Shown here piece by piece: positions 45,473-55,217 of a DNA stretch of 64,000 nt. A program made the translations under genes and the position numbers. The stretch is taken from contig CAWHLK010000022.1 of assembly GCA_963829965.1 (NCBI GenBank), positions 152,502 to 216,501 of the forward strand, given 5' to 3'. The notes beneath the pieces are model-generated. The model ran no database searches and was not told the origin of the DNA. It saw only the letters and a program-made list of their open reading frames with translations. The DNA is from DASXZH01 sp963829965. Its GTDB lineage: Bacteria > Armatimonadota > Fimbriimonadia > Fimbriimonadales > Fimbriimonadaceae. Within the stretch, counting starts at the first letter, position 1, and the number at the start of each line of letters is the position of its first letter.

Positions 45473-46352
45473 ATGACCCTGGCAAAGGCTAAAGATTACT
45501 TTTCCGCATATCACGAAGGCTCCCTGGATCGCGGCTTGAAGCAAGCGTTCGAAACCAGGTTGCGGGAAGATACGCAGCTTCAGGCTGAGTATCGAGCGTT
45601 CGAGCGCACGATGAAAGAACTCGAGGCGTTTGGTTGCGTCGAGGTTGAACCGCCCAGTGATCTTCACGACAAGATCGCGGCCCGGCTTGACAAAGCGATT
45701 TGGGACCAAAAGCGGCAAAAGAACTCCGGCGTTAAACTTCGCTTGGTGGAAGCTTCTGGGAGCGGTTTCGGTTGTGGCAGCCGGCGTGATTGGAGTTCTG
45801 ACCTACAAAGATCACCAAGGCGCATCAAGTCCTGCTGGATTTGTAAGCGGACTGGGTGGGACCCCGGTTCCCTTCAAGTTCTCTTTCGAGGCCACCTCCA
45901 GTGACGGACGGGTCGTAACATTGAAGTTTCCATCCACGGATGCGAAGGTTTCCATCAAAGACGGCAGCGGTAAGTCGGTCAGTGACTCGGTTCCCTTTAC
46001 TACGGCTGGCCAGTTGATCCAAAACAAGGTGCCGGCCGTAAAGATCCTGAATGTTGAGGCCGATTCGGGCGAGGACATGATTGCCGATAGTTCGGTGGCC
46101 ATCCCCGGAACCGATAAGGGGACAAACACAACAGGCAAAGGAACGGTCAAGGACCTGGCAGTGGCGATTGCAGGCTATATTCAGAAACCGGTTGTGATCC
46201 AGAACTCCAGCGATGGCACCAAAGCCGTTTCCTGGGATCTTACAACGAGCGATTGGATCGGCGCGGCAACAAGCTCACTCAAGGGCTTGGGGCTTTCGAT
46301 CACCGAAACCACGGCGGGAGTCATCCTGATTCAGCCGAACAACCAGAACTAA
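45473..46352 (+). CDS. Putative membrane-bound anti-sigma factor with STN-like C-terminal domain (one frameshift)
   Basis: N-terminal ~85 residues form an RseA-like cytoplasmic anti-sigma region (SAYHEGSLDRGLKQAFETRLREDTQLQAEYRAFERTM), no zinc Cys/His cluster. A frame break near 45755 precedes one helix (LLGAVSVVAAGVIGVLTYKD). The exported part is Ser/Thr/Asp-rich; its end (VKDLAVAIAGYIQKPVVIQ, SWDLTTSDWIGAATSSLKGLGLSITETTAGVILI) resembles the secretin/TonB STN fold (inference). Follows the ECF sigma gene by 24 nt and ends with a strong terminator. Confidence 0.65.
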
Positions 46353-46378
46353 TCCGGCGAACTGCTGGAACGTCTTTA

Positions 46379-46408
46379 ATGGGTGGAGAGATCTCTCCAC
46401 CCATTTTT
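46379..46408 (+). terminator. Terminator after the sigma/anti-sigma pair
   Basis: Perfect 26-bp palindrome (46379-46404, half ATGGGTGGAGAGA) followed by TTTTGTT. It stands 27 nt after the stop codon. Confidence 0.88.
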
Positions 46409-46431
46409 GTTCTTACATAATCCGGCAGAGC

Positions 46432-47778
46432 ATGCAGCAGGACCTTTTCGGCACTTCGGAACCGAGGCGAGCTCTCTGGACACATCGGCCCCCCTCGCGG
46501 CACTGATGCGCCCGCGCACTTTCGACGAGTTCGTTGGCCAGCCTCATTTGGTGGGTCCGGAGGCGGCGCTGAAGAAGGGCGGTTGAAAACGGCCGCTTCG
46601 GGTCCATCATTCTCTGGGGGCCTCCCGGCGTGGGCAAAACCACGCTCGCTGAAATCATCGCGGGCGTTTCCAGTTCCCAATTCGCGCGTGTGAGCGCGGT
46701 TTCTGCCGGCGTTGCCGATCTGAGAAAGATCATCGAGGAGGCGCGAGCTCCGGAGAAAGATGGGGCAAAGAACGATCCTGTTCATTGACGAGATCCATCG
46801 ATTCAATAAGGCCGAGCAGGACGCTATTCTGCCGGTCGTCGAGGATGGAACCGTGACTCTGATCGGCGCAACCACCGAGAACCCGTCCTTTGAGGTCAAC
46901 TCTGCGCTCCTTTCTCGATCCCGGGTTTACGTTTTGAATTCCTTGACCGATAACGAATTCGGCTCGTTGTAGAGCGTGCGCTGGCAGATACCGAACGGGG
47001 CTATAAGGGTGAAGTCACGGTTGAACCGGACGCTCTGGCGGCGATGGTGAATCTTGCAAACGGCGATGCCCGGTCTGCGCTGAACATGCTGGAGCTGTGC
47101 CTGCTGAGCATTCCTTCCGGCGAGCCAAAACACATCACCGTCGAACTCCTCAAGAGCGCGGTTCAACGCCGCAGTGTGATGTTCGACAAGAGCGGGGATA
47201 TGCATTACGACACAATCTCGGCTCTTCACAAGACCGTGCGCGGCAGTGATGTGGACGCATCACTTTACTGGCTCGCTCGAATGCTCGAGGGCGGAGAAGA
47301 CCCGCTCTATCTGGCTCGCAGACTCATAAGAATGGCGATGGAGGATATCGGACTCGCCGATCCCCAGGCGCTGCCATTGGCGATTGCCGCCCAGCAGGCA
47401 GTGCACTTCATGGGCATGCCTGAAGGCGCGCTTGCCCTTGCCGAGATCACCGCTTATCTGGCAGCCGCTCCAAAGAGCAATGCGGTTTATGCGGCATTTG
47501 GCAAAGCCAAAGCGGACGTAGAAGAAACCCGCAACGACCCGGTTCCCATTCATCTTCGCAACTCCCCCACCGTTCTTATGAAAGATCTGGGCTATGGCGA
47601 AGGCTACAAGTACGCCCACGATTTCGAAGGTGGCTTTGTTTACCAGCAGAACCTTCCGGAAGCGCTTGAGGGCAAGGTTTACTACGAGCCTACCGACCGA
47701 GGGGCCGAGGCCAAAATTCAGAAAGGCTCGCCCAGTGGCGAGCCATTGCTGAGAAGAGCCGCTCCAAGAGCTGACTAG
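46432..47778 (+). CDS. rarA: Replication-associated recombination protein A (four frameshifts)
   Basis: From ATG 46432 (MQQDLFG). In successive frames: LAALMRPRTFDEFVGQPHLVGPE, then SIILWGPPGVGKTTLAEIIAG (Walker A), TILFIDEIHRFNKAEQDAILPVVEDG (Walker B), LIGATTENPSFEVNSALLSRSRVY, and the C-terminal MGMPEGALALAEITAYLAAAPKSNAVY. These are all RarA/MgsA features, an AAA+ clamp-loader relative that acts at stalled replication forks. Breaks near 46460, 46585, 46760 and 46970 fall between otherwise perfect segments, so sequencing indels are the likely cause. Converges with the next gene. Confidence 0.85.
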
Positions 47779-48539
47779 CCGGTCTTCTTCATATCGAATG
47801 TGATCGTTCCGCTAACGTGCATCGCCTTCCCTTGCGCCGTGCCGCTCATGGACATTTTGGCGTGGATGGTGGAATCTTCGTAGAAGCCTCGTGTCGCGTT
47901 AAAGTTTGTTTGGCCGCCGAAAGTGATGGAGCCGGTGACATCCTTCGCCCCGCCGCCTAGCGCTCCGGCGAGCTTGGCAAGGTCCGCCGAACCATTGGTG
48001 TGGAAGGTGACGATGGTCGATCCTCCGGCCGAGGTAATTTTGTCGACCACGTTGTGAATCGTAATATCTCCCAGCATCGCCATATTCGTTGTGCTGTCCC
48101 AGTGTGAGCCTACGTTGATCGGCTGCTGTGGAAGCGCTTTCATGACCTGCAAAGAGGGCAGGGAGCTGGCAAGTTTGGAACTGCTTTGGGACGTGCCGTT
48201 CATCTGCATGCCGGACATCTGACCGGTGGGACTCAGCTTCATGGTGACGGTCATGGGCTTGGCCTGCTTTGACGCACCCGCCATCGCCCCCATCGTTGAC
48301 TCCATGACCAGGGTTGCGGTCCCATCTGCCCCAACGCTCTTGATTTTCATCGTTGTGGACGAGGGGAGGGAAAACTTTAACGGGACATTGCTTCCTTGCC
48401 CGGACGTTTGCAAGTCCATGCTCACGTTTGATTTGTAGGAGATCACTTCGCCTACGTGGAACTTGTAACGAAGGGTTACGGGAGACGCTGCCACGCTATT
48501 CAGCGCGCATGCAGAGACGATCAAATTTGATAAAAGCAT
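47775..48539 (-). CDS. Secreted protein, DUF6263-like
   Basis: 254 residues, signal peptide (LLSNLIVSACALNSVAA). Mature part is a beta-rich fold: VTLRYKFHVGEVISYKSNVSM, MKIKSVGADGTATLVMES, IGSHWDSTTNMAMLG-type strands, HVSGTITFDMKKTG at the end. A paralogue with the same architecture lies at 54513-55202 and both are in the same orientation. I cannot give a function. Family proposal from pattern only. Confidence 0.6.
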   Translation of the reverse strand: MLLSNLIVSACALNSVAASPVTLRYKFHVGEVISYKSNVSMDLQTSGQGSNVPLKFSLPSSTTMKIKSVGADGTATLVMESTMGAMAGASKQAKPMTVTMKLSPTGQMSGMQMNGTSQSSSKLASSLPSLQVMKALPQQPINVGSHWDSTTNMAMLGDITIHNVVDKITSAGGSTIVTFHTNGSADLAKLAGALGGGAKDVTGSITFGGQTNFNATRGFYEDSTIHAKMSMSGTAQGKAMHVSGTITFDMKKTG

Positions 48540-48709
48540 GAAGTAGAGGACGTAAAAACCGGGGATTGGGTTGCAGGCTCGGCTGCCGCTATCCCGAAAC
48601 CACGGGATGCTGCATGTCAGGGTCCACGGTGAAAATGATGAGACGGTTTGGCAACGTTTCGTACGCTATCCGTCGCTATCGACGGCGAAGACTGTAAAAT
48701 CCTTCTCGA

Positions 48710-49993
48710 ATGGACGCAAACGAGCAGCTCATCCAGGCCGTACACCTTGCGACCCGGAAACTGGCAAGCACGGGCGACTTTGACACCCTCTTGCGCGAAG
48801 TCCTCGTTATTGCGGTTGAGGCGGTGGGAGCCACCGGCGGAACGATATACGTCCACGATCCCGTACACAAACGTCTGGTGTTCCGTCACGTGATTCCACA
48901 GGACGTAGCCAGCAAGCTGCCGTTTAAGGACATCCCCGACAACGCTGGCGTTGCCGGCCAAGTCTTCCAGAGCCGAAAAACCCAGGTCAGCCAGTTCACG
49001 GAAAGCAACGAAAAGACCCGCCGAGATGTTGAAAACGCCACCGGTGTTGTAACCCGGACGATGGTGACGGTCCCTCTAATGCTGGAGGATGAAGAGCCTA
49101 TCGGGGTTTTTCAGCTTATCAACAAGAAGCTGGGACTGTTCAGCGAGAGCGATGTTGCGGTTCTGGATACGGTGGCCGCGGTCTCGACGATGGCGTACAT
49201 GAACTCCCGGCTGTTGGAAGAGTCCAGCCGCGCATCCACCATGCTTGGTATGGGCAAAGTGAGCCACGACATCGGCCACTTGGCCGCGAGCCTTCTTGCC
49301 AACATCTCATTCTCGGAGATGTGCCTGACGAATTTGCGCAACCACCTTGGCGATAAGGCGGCCGCATCCGAGCAAATTGGCTCGCTGGAGGAGATATGCG
49401 CGGACCTTAAGGCTTCGATCGAGCGCATTGTCGGCTACTCGCAGCTGGTAAGCGATTTGTCCTCCGGTCGCGAACTGCGGCCCAACAAGGTTTTGGCGCC
49501 GATCACGGATACCATTCGCAGCAGCGCGGAATACATTGAAAGCGTGGCCCGAAAGGAACACGTCGCCATTCGCTATGAACTGCAGGCAGATGCGCCGCCA
49601 CTGCTTCATGATCCCCTTTATCTTTTTAGGATTGTCCAGAACCTGGTCGGAAACGCGGTGAAAGCGGTTGCCGAAGTGATTCCGCAAGACTGGGAAGACC
49701 GCCATGCGGACGACGAGGACGCGGTTTTCGGCGAAGTTTTTGTTCGTTATCGGTTTGAGAACGGCTGCCATGTCATCGAGGTGCAAGACTGCGGGCCAGG
49801 CATGACACAGGATACGGCCGAACGCATTCTCGCCGGAACCGCGCGCAGCCAGTGGGATAAGGGAACCGGTTCAGGATGGGGAACGAAGATCGTTCTGGAA
49901 CTCACAGCGATGCATGGTGGAAAGGTCTCGATTGAATCCAAACTCGGCCACGGCAGCCTATTTCGGGTGGCGATTCCCGACCTTAGGGCCTAG
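48710..49993 (+). CDS. GAF-domain sensor histidine kinase
   Basis: 427 residues, soluble. GAF domain about 20-165 (TLLREVLVIAVEAVGATGGTIYV; GVAGQVFQSRKTQVSQF). Phospho-acceptor helix near 178-200 (MGKVSHDIGHLAASLLANI) in which H186 is followed by Asp rather than the usual Glu. HATPase_c near 310-420 with N box LFRIVQNLVGNAVKAV, G1 VQDCGPGM and G2 GSGWGTKIVLELTAMHGG. No response regulator gene is adjacent. Ligand and partner unknown. TGTAAAAT 9 nt upstream of the ATG suggests a short 5' leader. Confidence 0.9.
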   Translation: MDANEQLIQAVHLATRKLASTGDFDTLLREVLVIAVEAVGATGGTIYVHDPVHKRLVFRHVIPQDVASKLPFKDIPDNAGVAGQVFQSRKTQVSQFTESNEKTRRDVENATGVVTRTMVTVPLMLEDEEPIGVFQLINKKLGLFSESDVAVLDTVAAVSTMAYMNSRLLEESSRASTMLGMGKVSHDIGHLAASLLANISFSEMCLTNLRNHLGDKAAASEQIGSLEEICADLKASIERIVGYSQLVSDLSSGRELRPNKVLAPITDTIRSSAEYIESVARKEHVAIRYELQADAPPLLHDPLYLFRIVQNLVGNAVKAVAEVIPQDWEDRHADDEDAVFGEVFVRYRFENGCHVIEVQDCGPGMTQDTAERILAGTARSQWDKGTGSGWGTKIVLELTAMHGGKVSIESKLGHGSLFRVAIPDLRA

Positions 49994-50113
49994 TTGAAGC
50001 ACTAGGACTTGGAGAACGTCTGTCATAATAGGGATTCGTTCTGTTGCGGAACGCACTTGCATGGATGCAGGTTATTAAGGGGAAAGGGACAAAACATTTC
50101 CGGTTAAGAGCTT

Positions 50114-51119
50114 ATGGGGAAAAGGATATTCAAAGGCTTCTCGTATTTGGTTTTTTGTTTACTGTTGCTGAGTGTGGGAACAGCGATGGGTTGGATGGGT
50201 CGAAGCCCAATCCTGTCGCGACTGGTTGGCGATGCCATAAAGCACAGGATCGGCATCTCCACCGAGAATCCCTTCGGTAAGGACGTTCTAACTCTCCTCG
50301 TCCTAGGTTGCGACGAAGACCGCTATTTTGGCGGCGACGGTTCTGGAATGGCGCCGGGGCAGATCACACGCCATCAGGCCCGCAGCGACATGATGCTGCT
50401 GGTCCACATCGATTTCAAGCACAAAATCATCTGCGGAATCAGCATCCCTCGGGACACGCTTGTCGCTTCTGACGGGCATTCTTCACAAAAGATCAACGCC
50501 TATCACCTTTACGGAAAAACTTCCGACGAAAAGGCCAAGTCCTCCCAGACCGCAGTTGAGACTCTTTTGCCCGGCATCCATATAGATCGCACGCTGGTAC
50601 TCGACTTTGGTTCGTTCGAAAAGATGGTCGACACGGTTGGCGGAGTCGACATGTACGTTCCCAAGAACATGGACTACGACGACGTTCGCGGTGACCTGCA
50701 CATTCACCTCAAAGCGGGCCGCCAACATCTGAACGGAGAAAAGTCTCAGGAATTTGTTCGCTTCCGTCACAGCGACGACGACTTTCACAGGGCATCCCGG
50801 CAGCACCGACTTTGTTCTCGCTTTGAAGGATTCGGTCAAGAGCCATTGGACCAGCCTTCCCGAAGTTGTGGATGAAGCGAGGGGCCTTACGGGTAATGCG
50901 CTAACGGACGACGAGCTTGCCTACATCACCACTTTCGCCGAATCGATTGGAAGCGACAACATCACGATGGGGCTGCTTCCTGTGGTGGATGCGGATGACG
51001 GCCAGTGGGATCTTCGCCTGGACGACTCCAAGGTGGATGACGTTCTTCGCCAATATCATTTCGTCGACGGTAATGCCGATGCCGCAGCGACTGCGCCGTC
51101 GTCGGGCGATCGCTCGTGA
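50114..51119 (+). CDS. LytR-CpsA-Psr (LCP) family protein (one frameshift)
   Basis: About 330 residues. Membrane anchor (FSYLVFCLLLLSVGTAMGWMG), then the LCP domain: DVLTLLVLGCDED, RSDMMLLVHIDFKHKIICGISIPRDTLV, KINAYHLYGK, VGGVDMYVPKNMDYDD, LKAGRQHLNGEKSQEFVRFRHSDDDF. The frame breaks near 50785; the other frame continues TDFVLALKDSVKSHWTSLP to 51119. LCP proteins transfer glycan chains from a lipid carrier to peptidoglycan or protein. Stop overlaps the next gene's GTG. Confidence 0.88.
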
Positions 51120-51964
51120 GCTTGGGCGGCACCAACTACGATCCGCAAGAGGAAGAGGGGCGTGGAAAGCAGTCTCATATTTCCAAGCGGGACCTCACGA
51201 TTCTCGCAGTCTTCGCGTTTGTCGCCATCATTGCGCTGATCCCCGTTTACCGGTACCTGATGGCGGTCCGGGACAGCCACCTGTGCACTCAGAATCTGCT
51301 CGATATCGGCACCGCGATGGAGAGTTACGCTGCCGATAACGACGACCATTTCCCCCCTGTCTACATGGTGGCGGACGACGGCGTCGGTCCCAAAGTCTTC
51401 GACAACAAGGCCGTCTTCTCCTGGGTTTCTGCCATTTCGCAATACACGAAAAAGTCTGAGTCCTTCAAGTGCCCTGCAGCCGAGCCAAATGAAGGGGTGC
51501 TGAATCTTCCCGGCACATCCGGGCCGGATATCGTGTCCGATTACGGCATGTATGCGGGTCTATCCACGGCCTCACGAGGCTCGATCCCGCAAATAGCGAA
51601 CGTTATCCTTATTACGGACACAGACAACCAAGGGGCGGACAACACCTACGATCCCCTACCGCTTAAGGACTCGAAAGGCAACCCCGTTCCCGATGGCATG
51701 GTGATCGGCCTTAACAACACCAATCTCGAGGAAAGCAACCGCTCTCTAAAAACTCTCACTCAGGCAAAGTTCGCAACGCGGATCGCTTTTCCCGATTCAG
51801 CCAAAGGTGACTTTGGCGATTCGACGATCACAAGGCATCCCGATGGAATCAACGTGTTGATGGCCGATCTTCACCGCGAGCATCTTCATGGCCCCGCGGA
51901 CTTTGTGAGCCACCCGGGCAACAACAAGGGGGCCGGAATTGTCGGGTTCTGGGCCGTTCCCTAG
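51116..51964 (+). CDS. Membrane-anchored pseudopilin-like protein coupled to LCP
   Basis: 282 residues from GTG 51116 overlapping the LCP stop (GTGA). Helix DLTILAVFAFVAIIALIPVYRYL is preceded by 24 polar residues and lacks GFTLIEL, but the following RDSHLCTQNLLDIGTAMESYAADNDDHFPP and the end TRHPDGINVLMADLHREHL resemble the C-LSNLKQ and H-X9-DG parts of pseudopilins. It may be a pseudopilin-derived envelope protein that is not cleaved. Function unknown; the coupling suggests a tie to glycan attachment. Confidence 0.65.
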   Translation: MSLGGTNYDPQEEEGRGKQSHISKRDLTILAVFAFVAIIALIPVYRYLMAVRDSHLCTQNLLDIGTAMESYAADNDDHFPPVYMVADDGVGPKVFDNKAVFSWVSAISQYTKKSESFKCPAAEPNEGVLNLPGTSGPDIVSDYGMYAGLSTASRGSIPQIANVILITDTDNQGADNTYDPLPLKDSKGNPVPDGMVIGLNNTNLEESNRSLKTLTQAKFATRIAFPDSAKGDFGDSTITRHPDGINVLMADLHREHLHGPADFVSHPGNNKGAGIVGFWAVP

Positions 51965-51984
51965 AGTCTTATCGACCTTCGCTG

Positions 51985-52896
51985 CTATGCGAGCCCAGGC
52001 ACGAGATTCATTTCGGCATACCTTTGGAGAGAGCGGGCGAGGCCTACCTCATCTTCCGGAAGCTTGACGTCCGAAAAGAGGATCCATTGCTCTTCATGAA
52101 TGGCGCTTTCGCCCGGATATAACTTCTGCAAGATTCCAAGACTCTCGCACTCAAGCATGTCATGCCGCGTGAAGGTCTCAAAGTTGCAGCCGAAATCAGG
52201 ATACGGTTGGCCGGCATCTGCGGGAAATCTCTTGATGAACAAGTTCGGCTCGTGGTGATAGGCCGCGTAGCCCTGGGAAACAAAGACTCCGATCTTGGTT
52301 GGTTCCATGCCTTCTTTTTGGGCGAGCGTTATGAGATTGTTGCCCCACACCAGCCGCGGATCGTCCATGCTGGTGTAGCTCCACAAGGCCACCACTCCAA
52401 CGGGAACAAGCACTTCGGGAAACGGTTTTTGGACGTTTTGGGGAATTAGGCACGTGCCTCCCGGCGCCATCACTGTAATAGCCCAAGGAGCAATGACCAT
52501 TTCGCCCTCAGACTCGTTGTGGATGCTATGCTGAAGTTCAAATCCACCTTCATCGGTTGACCGGATGCGCATCTCTTTACGAACTCCCCACGGGTCCACC
52601 TTCGGGGAGAAAACGCTCCAGTCCCCATCGACATAAGCATCGATCGCCTCATTTTCGGGATGGTAGGTGCGAACCTTGTCTTCGGGTGATACCCATAATC
52701 TGTGGCCGCCATAGCTGCGGTATTCGTTCCCGCCGGTGCAACCCATGTCGGGTGGGTTCTCGTGAATTTCGTTTCGCTCGCCGATAACGCCCAAGCGAAT
52801 GACCCGCGGGCCAACATCCAGGGTAACAATTGCCTCTACATTGCCGGAAACCAAACGGGCACAGCTTTCGAACCCTCCATAGCCTACGATCTCCAT
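51985..52896 (-). CDS. DUF4380-like protein, galactose-mutarotase-type fold (tentative)
   Basis: 303 residues, no signal peptide. ARLVSGNVEAIVTLDVGPRVIRLGVIG, YGGHRLWVSPED, ELQHSIHNESEGEMVIAPWAITVMAPGG and FTRHDMLECESLG suggest a beta-sandwich like the aldose 1-epimerase superfamily, as in DUF4380. No family catalytic residues confirmed. Might bind a sugar. No close partner nearby. Confidence 0.6.
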   Translation of the reverse strand: MEIVGYGGFESCARLVSGNVEAIVTLDVGPRVIRLGVIGERNEIHENPPDMGCTGGNEYRSYGGHRLWVSPEDKVRTYHPENEAIDAYVDGDWSVFSPKVDPWGVRKEMRIRSTDEGGFELQHSIHNESEGEMVIAPWAITVMAPGGTCLIPQNVQKPFPEVLVPVGVVALWSYTSMDDPRLVWGNNLITLAQKEGMEPTKIGVFVSQGYAAYHHEPNLFIKRFPADAGQPYPDFGCNFETFTRHDMLECESLGILQKLYPGESAIHEEQWILFSDVKLPEDEVGLARSLQRYAEMNLVPGLA

Positions 52897-52923
52897 ATGA
52901 TACTGGTTGTACCCTTCTGGGGA

Positions 52924-53071
52924 GTGAACCGTGAACTGTAAACCGTAAACGGTATGGGCAACAGCTAAAAAGCCATTTGTCCCTTCGGGCTGAACGGACC
53001 TGTTGTTATAGCCGGCGCTTGGCGGCCAAGGGTCCGGCTGCCCGTTTACAGTTCACCGTTCACCGTCTACT
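52924..53071. repeat. Inverted pair of heptanucleotide repeat tracts
   Basis: 52924-52951 reads GTGAACC, GTGAACT, GTAAACC, GTAAACG; 53044-53071 reads GTTTACA, GTTCACC, GTTCACC, GTCTACT. The second is the inverted complement of the first over about 19 bp with one mismatch. The arms are about 90 bp apart, in the region upstream of the fumarase gene. Confidence 0.75.
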
Positions 53072-53090
53072 GCCCAGTAAACTGCATGGC

Positions 53091-54489
53091 ATGGAATATC
53101 GTATTGAGAAAGACAGTCTGGGTGAAGTCAATGTGCCGAAAGATGCGTATTGGGGCAGCCAGGCTCAAAGAACTTTCGACCTCTTCAAAATCAGCGGGCT
53201 CACCGAGCACCCAAAAATGATCGAAGCGTTCGTGATGCTGAAGAAGGCAGCGGCAGCAACGAACACGGAGCTTGGATTGCTTGACAAGAAGGTCGGGGAT
53301 GCGATTGTTGCAGCCGCTGACGAGATCCTCTCGGGAAAGCTGCGCGACCAGTTTATCGTCGACGTCTTTCACATGGGCGCGGGCACTTCGCTGAACATGA
53401 ATGTAAACGAGGTGCTGGCCAACCGCGCGGAGGAGATCCTTGGCGGCAGGAAAGGCGAGTACAAACTCGTCAACCCGAATGACCACCCCAACTTTGGTCA
53501 ATCGACGAACGATACGGTCCCCGCTTCGATGCGCATTATGTCCAGGCTTATGGTTGAGGACTTGCTTACATCCATCGACCGTTTGTCGGAGGCGTTCGGA
53601 GCAAAGGGGCAGGAGTTCGATAAGGTTCTGAAGTCGGCGCGAACCCATCTGCAGGACGCGGTGCCGATACGATTGGGGCAAGAGTTCGCGGCTTATGCGG
53701 CCGCAATCCGCAAATGCCGCCATTGGTTCGAGTATGCGGCGCGGGAATTTGGAGGAGCTTGGAATCGGAGGAAGCGCGGCGGGAACAGGGCTCAATACCG
53801 AACCGACCTATCGCTTCAAGCTTGTCGAAAAGCTCCGGACATGGACCAGCATCGACTTTCGGAACTCGGACGATATGCGCGAGGCGATGCAATCCAACCT
53901 TGCGATGTCTTCCCTTTCCTCGGCTCTTCGCATTTTTTGCATTGAAATGACGAGGATTTGCAACGACCTGCGCCTGCTCTGCTCGGGACCATTAACGGGT
54001 TTTGCCGAGATCGTTCTTCCGCCTGTTCAGCCGGGCTCCTCCATCATGCCCGGGAAGGTGAACCCTTCCATGGCCGAGAATCTAAACATCGTTCTGTATC
54101 AAGTGCTTGGCCAGTGCGCGGCGATTGATTACTCCTCACAGGCCGGTCAACTTGAGCTTAACGTGATGATGCCCGGTATGGTGTTCTCGGCCCAGTTCTC
54201 CCTCATGATCCTCACGAATACACTGGACACCTTCACGAAGAACTGCGTTGTGGGAATCAAGGCGGACGTGGAGCGCTGCAGGCACTACGCGGAAATCTCC
54301 CCTTCTTTGAGCACGGCGCTCAACACCTATCTCGGCTACCAGGTGGCGTCGGACGTTACCAAGCAAGCGCTACGGGAGAAGAAAACGATCCCGAATGTGG
54401 TGCGCGAGCGGAAGCTGCTGGATGAAGCGACGCTGGAGAAGGTTTTGGACCCGGCCTTGCTGACCGAGCCCGGAATTCCTGGTCGCTAG
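53091..54489 (+). CDS. Class II fumarase/aspartase superfamily lyase (one frameshift)
   Basis: About 465 residues from ATG 53091; the longer open frame covers the repeat tracts. MEYRIEKDSLGEVNVPKDAYWGSQAQRTF, GAGTSLNMNVNEVLANRAEEIL, NDHPNFGQSTNDTVPASMRI and, after a break near 53755, GGSAAGTGLN and the signature GSSIMPGKVNPSMAE. The signature fits class II fumarase (FumC) or aspartate ammonia-lyase; GSSIMPGKVNP favours fumarase. Both reactions add or remove across the fumarate double bond. Convergent with the DUF gene through an imperfect hairpin (54494-54528). Confidence 0.87.
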
Positions 54490-54493
54490 CAGC

Positions 54494-54528
54494 CAAGCGA
54501 TTGCCTGGTTTTTCAAGGCAGACGCTTG
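54494..54528. terminator. Bidirectional hairpin between convergent genes
   Basis: CAAGCG, ATT, GCCT, a short loop GGTTTTTCA, AGGC, AGA, CGCTTG: two-part stem of 10 bp with an internal bulge, overlapping the end of the minus-strand gene. No long T tract except TTTTT in the loop. Confidence 0.4.
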
Positions 54529-55202
54529 ACTTTAAAATCCGCTGACGCGACGTTGTAACGCGAAGTCATTCGCTTAGGAAGGTCCCTGATCGTGCCCTCT
54601 ATTGATTGCAGCTTTGAGTCTGCTACGCTAAAGGAGGCGGTTGCTTCTACGTGCATCGGCATCTGTTCTCCCGCCCAGGAATACTGAAGTTTCAGCTTGA
54701 CTTTCGCAATCCCGTCATGGACTTCCGTTAAGGAGACAGTTCCTGAAAGAGATTGATTAGAGGCTTTCTCGTCGAGTTTGAGCTCATGTGAGGGGTCCAA
54801 TTTATTGTAGGCGTAAGAAGCAAACAGATCGGGTATCAGGCGGCTGACGCTCGAATCTTCAACGGGTGAGCCGTTTAGGTTTCCGCCGGGGCCGAAGTGC
54901 AAGGTTTGCGGGGCGGGGCCCAGAGCCTCAGGAATGTCCGTGCCGTTCGCCGAGATTCGAAAGCTTGTGCTTTCGAGCTTTACGTCAGCACTGCCGTCCG
55001 GCGCCACGTGGGAAACGGTTTCCGTCCAGCTGGATTCCACGTCCGCGTCGAAGTTATCCAGATGCTCCGCCATCAACATTTGGAAAGCGTCCTTTTGCCC
55101 CTCCTTGAAGGTCCGGTGCAGAGTCACGGGCTCCGACAGCGCTGACGCGGTCGCGAAGAGAACAATCAAAGAGGCGAAAGATCCAAAGCGTTTCACGAGC
55201 AT
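54513..55202 (-). CDS. Secreted DUF6263-like protein, paralogue of 47775-48539
   Basis: 229 residues with a signal peptide (GSFASLIVLFATASALSE). Beta-rich mature part: VTLHRTFKEGQKDAFQMLM, VESSWTETVSHVAPDGSADVKLESTSF, VKLKLQYSWAGEQMPMHVEAT. Same layout as the 254-residue gene at 47775-48539. Function unknown. It is the last gene downstream of the DprE1-like gene, 15 nt away and possibly in the same operon, though the start also has its own TAAACT box. Confidence 0.6.
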   Translation of the reverse strand: MLVKRFGSFASLIVLFATASALSEPVTLHRTFKEGQKDAFQMLMAEHLDNFDADVESSWTETVSHVAPDGSADVKLESTSFRISANGTDIPEALGPAPQTLHFGPGGNLNGSPVEDSSVSRLIPDLFASYAYNKLDPSHELKLDEKASNQSLSGTVSLTEVHDGIAKVKLKLQYSWAGEQMPMHVEATASFSVADSKLQSIEGTIRDLPKRMTSRYNVASADFKVKRLP

Positions 55203-55217
55203 TCCAGTTTACGCGAA

